The translations under genes and the position numbers were made by a program. DNA of 13,978 bases from JAYTQQ01 sp043784965 (GTDB lineage Bacteria; Bdellovibrionota; Bdellovibrionia; Bdellovibrionales; JAMPXM01). Under the pieces are notes generated by a model, which searched no databases, was not told the origin of the DNA, and saw only the letters and a list, made by a program, of their open reading frames with translations. Below are positions 13,532 through 13,978 of the stretch, piece after piece. Each line of letters opens with the position of its first letter. Within the stretch, counting starts at the first letter, position 1. Location of the stretch: positions 1 through 13,978 of the forward strand of contig JAYVXS010000197.1 of NCBI GenBank assembly GCA_043784965.1, in the 5' to 3' direction.

Positions 13532-13969
13532 TTAATAGCTGCTCGGACTGTAGCCATAGACTTTCAAGAGCTGATTTCTGCGTTCAACAGTCACTTTACA
13601 AGATCCACTCTCAACTTTAGCCATGCAGCTCTTTGTGACTCCAATGGAGAGACCAGCTTCCTTCAAGGTCATTGGCTTCTTGAGCCTCAGAAATTTAAGA
13701 ATGGCTCCATCAAATGAGATCTCGTCTTCCCTGGGCTTCGCCCTAGCAGCGTTGGCGATCCATAGGGCGAATTCCTTCTCGCTATATTTGTCTCCGCCGT
13801 AAAGACTCACGATTCGTCTAAATTCCCCTTCGCTGATTCTGGCTTTGCCTGTCTGATTTTCGACTTCGCAGAGCCAACCGACACTGCGACCAATTCGCTT
13901 CGCTGCTACCTTCATCTGCTCTTTGTTGATCACTCTGAGCTTCCTTAAAACGACTCCGTAGCTGTTCAT
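13532..13969 (-). CDS. Tandem-HTH (Xre-like) regulator, interrupted
   Basis: A 145-residue DNA-binding protein with two Xre-like helix-turn-helix units: residues about 4-56 (MKVAAKRIGRSVGWLCEVEN) and about 88-138 (TLKEAGLSIGVTKSCMAKVE). The two halves are similar in layout and joined by a linker with a Trp. GGAGG lies 4 nt before the ATG at 13969. The frame closes with a TAA after YGYSPSSY but continues open for 68 codons, so the true protein was probably about 214 residues. As first gene seen of the minus-strand module it may regulate the module. The 145-residue product retains both HTH units and may still bind DNA. Confidence 0.75.
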   Translation of the reverse strand: MNSYGVVLRKLRVINKEQMKVAAKRIGRSVGWLCEVENQTGKARISEGEFRRIVSLYGGDKYSEKEFALWIANAARAKPREDEISFDGAILKFLRLKKPMTLKEAGLSIGVTKSCMAKVESGSCKVTVERRNQLLKVYGYSPSSY

Positions 13970-13978
13970 ATAACCTCC

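Noticed and set aside
13325..13534. Reassignment of TAA as a sense codon
   Set aside because: Several well-supported genes here end in TAA at the expected family length, for example the ECF sigma, TetR and YHS genes, so TAA is a normal stop in this genome.
1..13978. CRISPR arrays, rRNA, tRNA and complete insertion sequences
   Set aside because: No spaced direct repeats, no conserved RNA gene sequence and no intact transposase were seen in the window.

Overview
The window looks like chromosome of a Gram-negative bacterium of moderate-to-low GC content. Evidence is the number of Sec signal peptides, a lipobox, a predicted outer-membrane barrel, and an ECF sigma/anti-sigma pair. A member of Bdellovibrionota or a relative is my best guess from the flavour of the genes; nothing in the sequence proves it.

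Layout. (1) Positions 1-700: remains of a transposon operon, with the C-terminal part of an ExeA/TniB-type AAA+ ATPase and a small partner gene. (2) 933-3796, minus strand: a tightly packed operon of a DUF1223 thioredoxin-like exported protein, an exported one-cysteine MsrB, and a DedA (VTT) membrane domain fused to an ATP-grasp ligase. (3) 3979-8188, plus strand, divergent from it: YHS-domain exported protein, DoxX-like membrane protein, a cysteine dioxygenase/cysteine sulfinate decarboxylase fusion, a MipA/OmpV-like barrel and an alpha/beta-hydrolase lipoprotein, all abutting or overlapping. (4) 10312-8185, minus strand: ECF sigma factor, zinc-type anti-sigma, a TetR regulator resembling NemR, and an exported one-cysteine MsrA. 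(5) 10564-11460: decayed DNA with a frameshifted DUF547 remnant. (6) 13969-11462, minus strand: an accessory module with a tandem-HTH regulator interrupted by an in-frame TAA, two unknown small proteins, a serine recombinase and a DUF2442 protein, closed by a strong intrinsic terminator.

How it may work together. Regions 2-4 read as an envelope defence island against oxidants, perhaps reactive chlorine. Two exported methionine sulfoxide reductases repair oxidised methionine. A CxxC protein encoded with MsrB could supply electrons. The fusion enzyme should turn cysteine into hypotaurine, a scavenger whose product taurine traps hypochlorous acid. The msrA operon carries its own sigma/anti-sigma pair plus a TetR protein whose single cysteine and a lysine sit at the spacing of the bleach-sensing pair in E. 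coli NemR. A palindrome upstream of that operon has the 6-4-6 geometry of the NemR box. The individual family calls are mostly secure; the joint regulation and the chlorine theme are inference.
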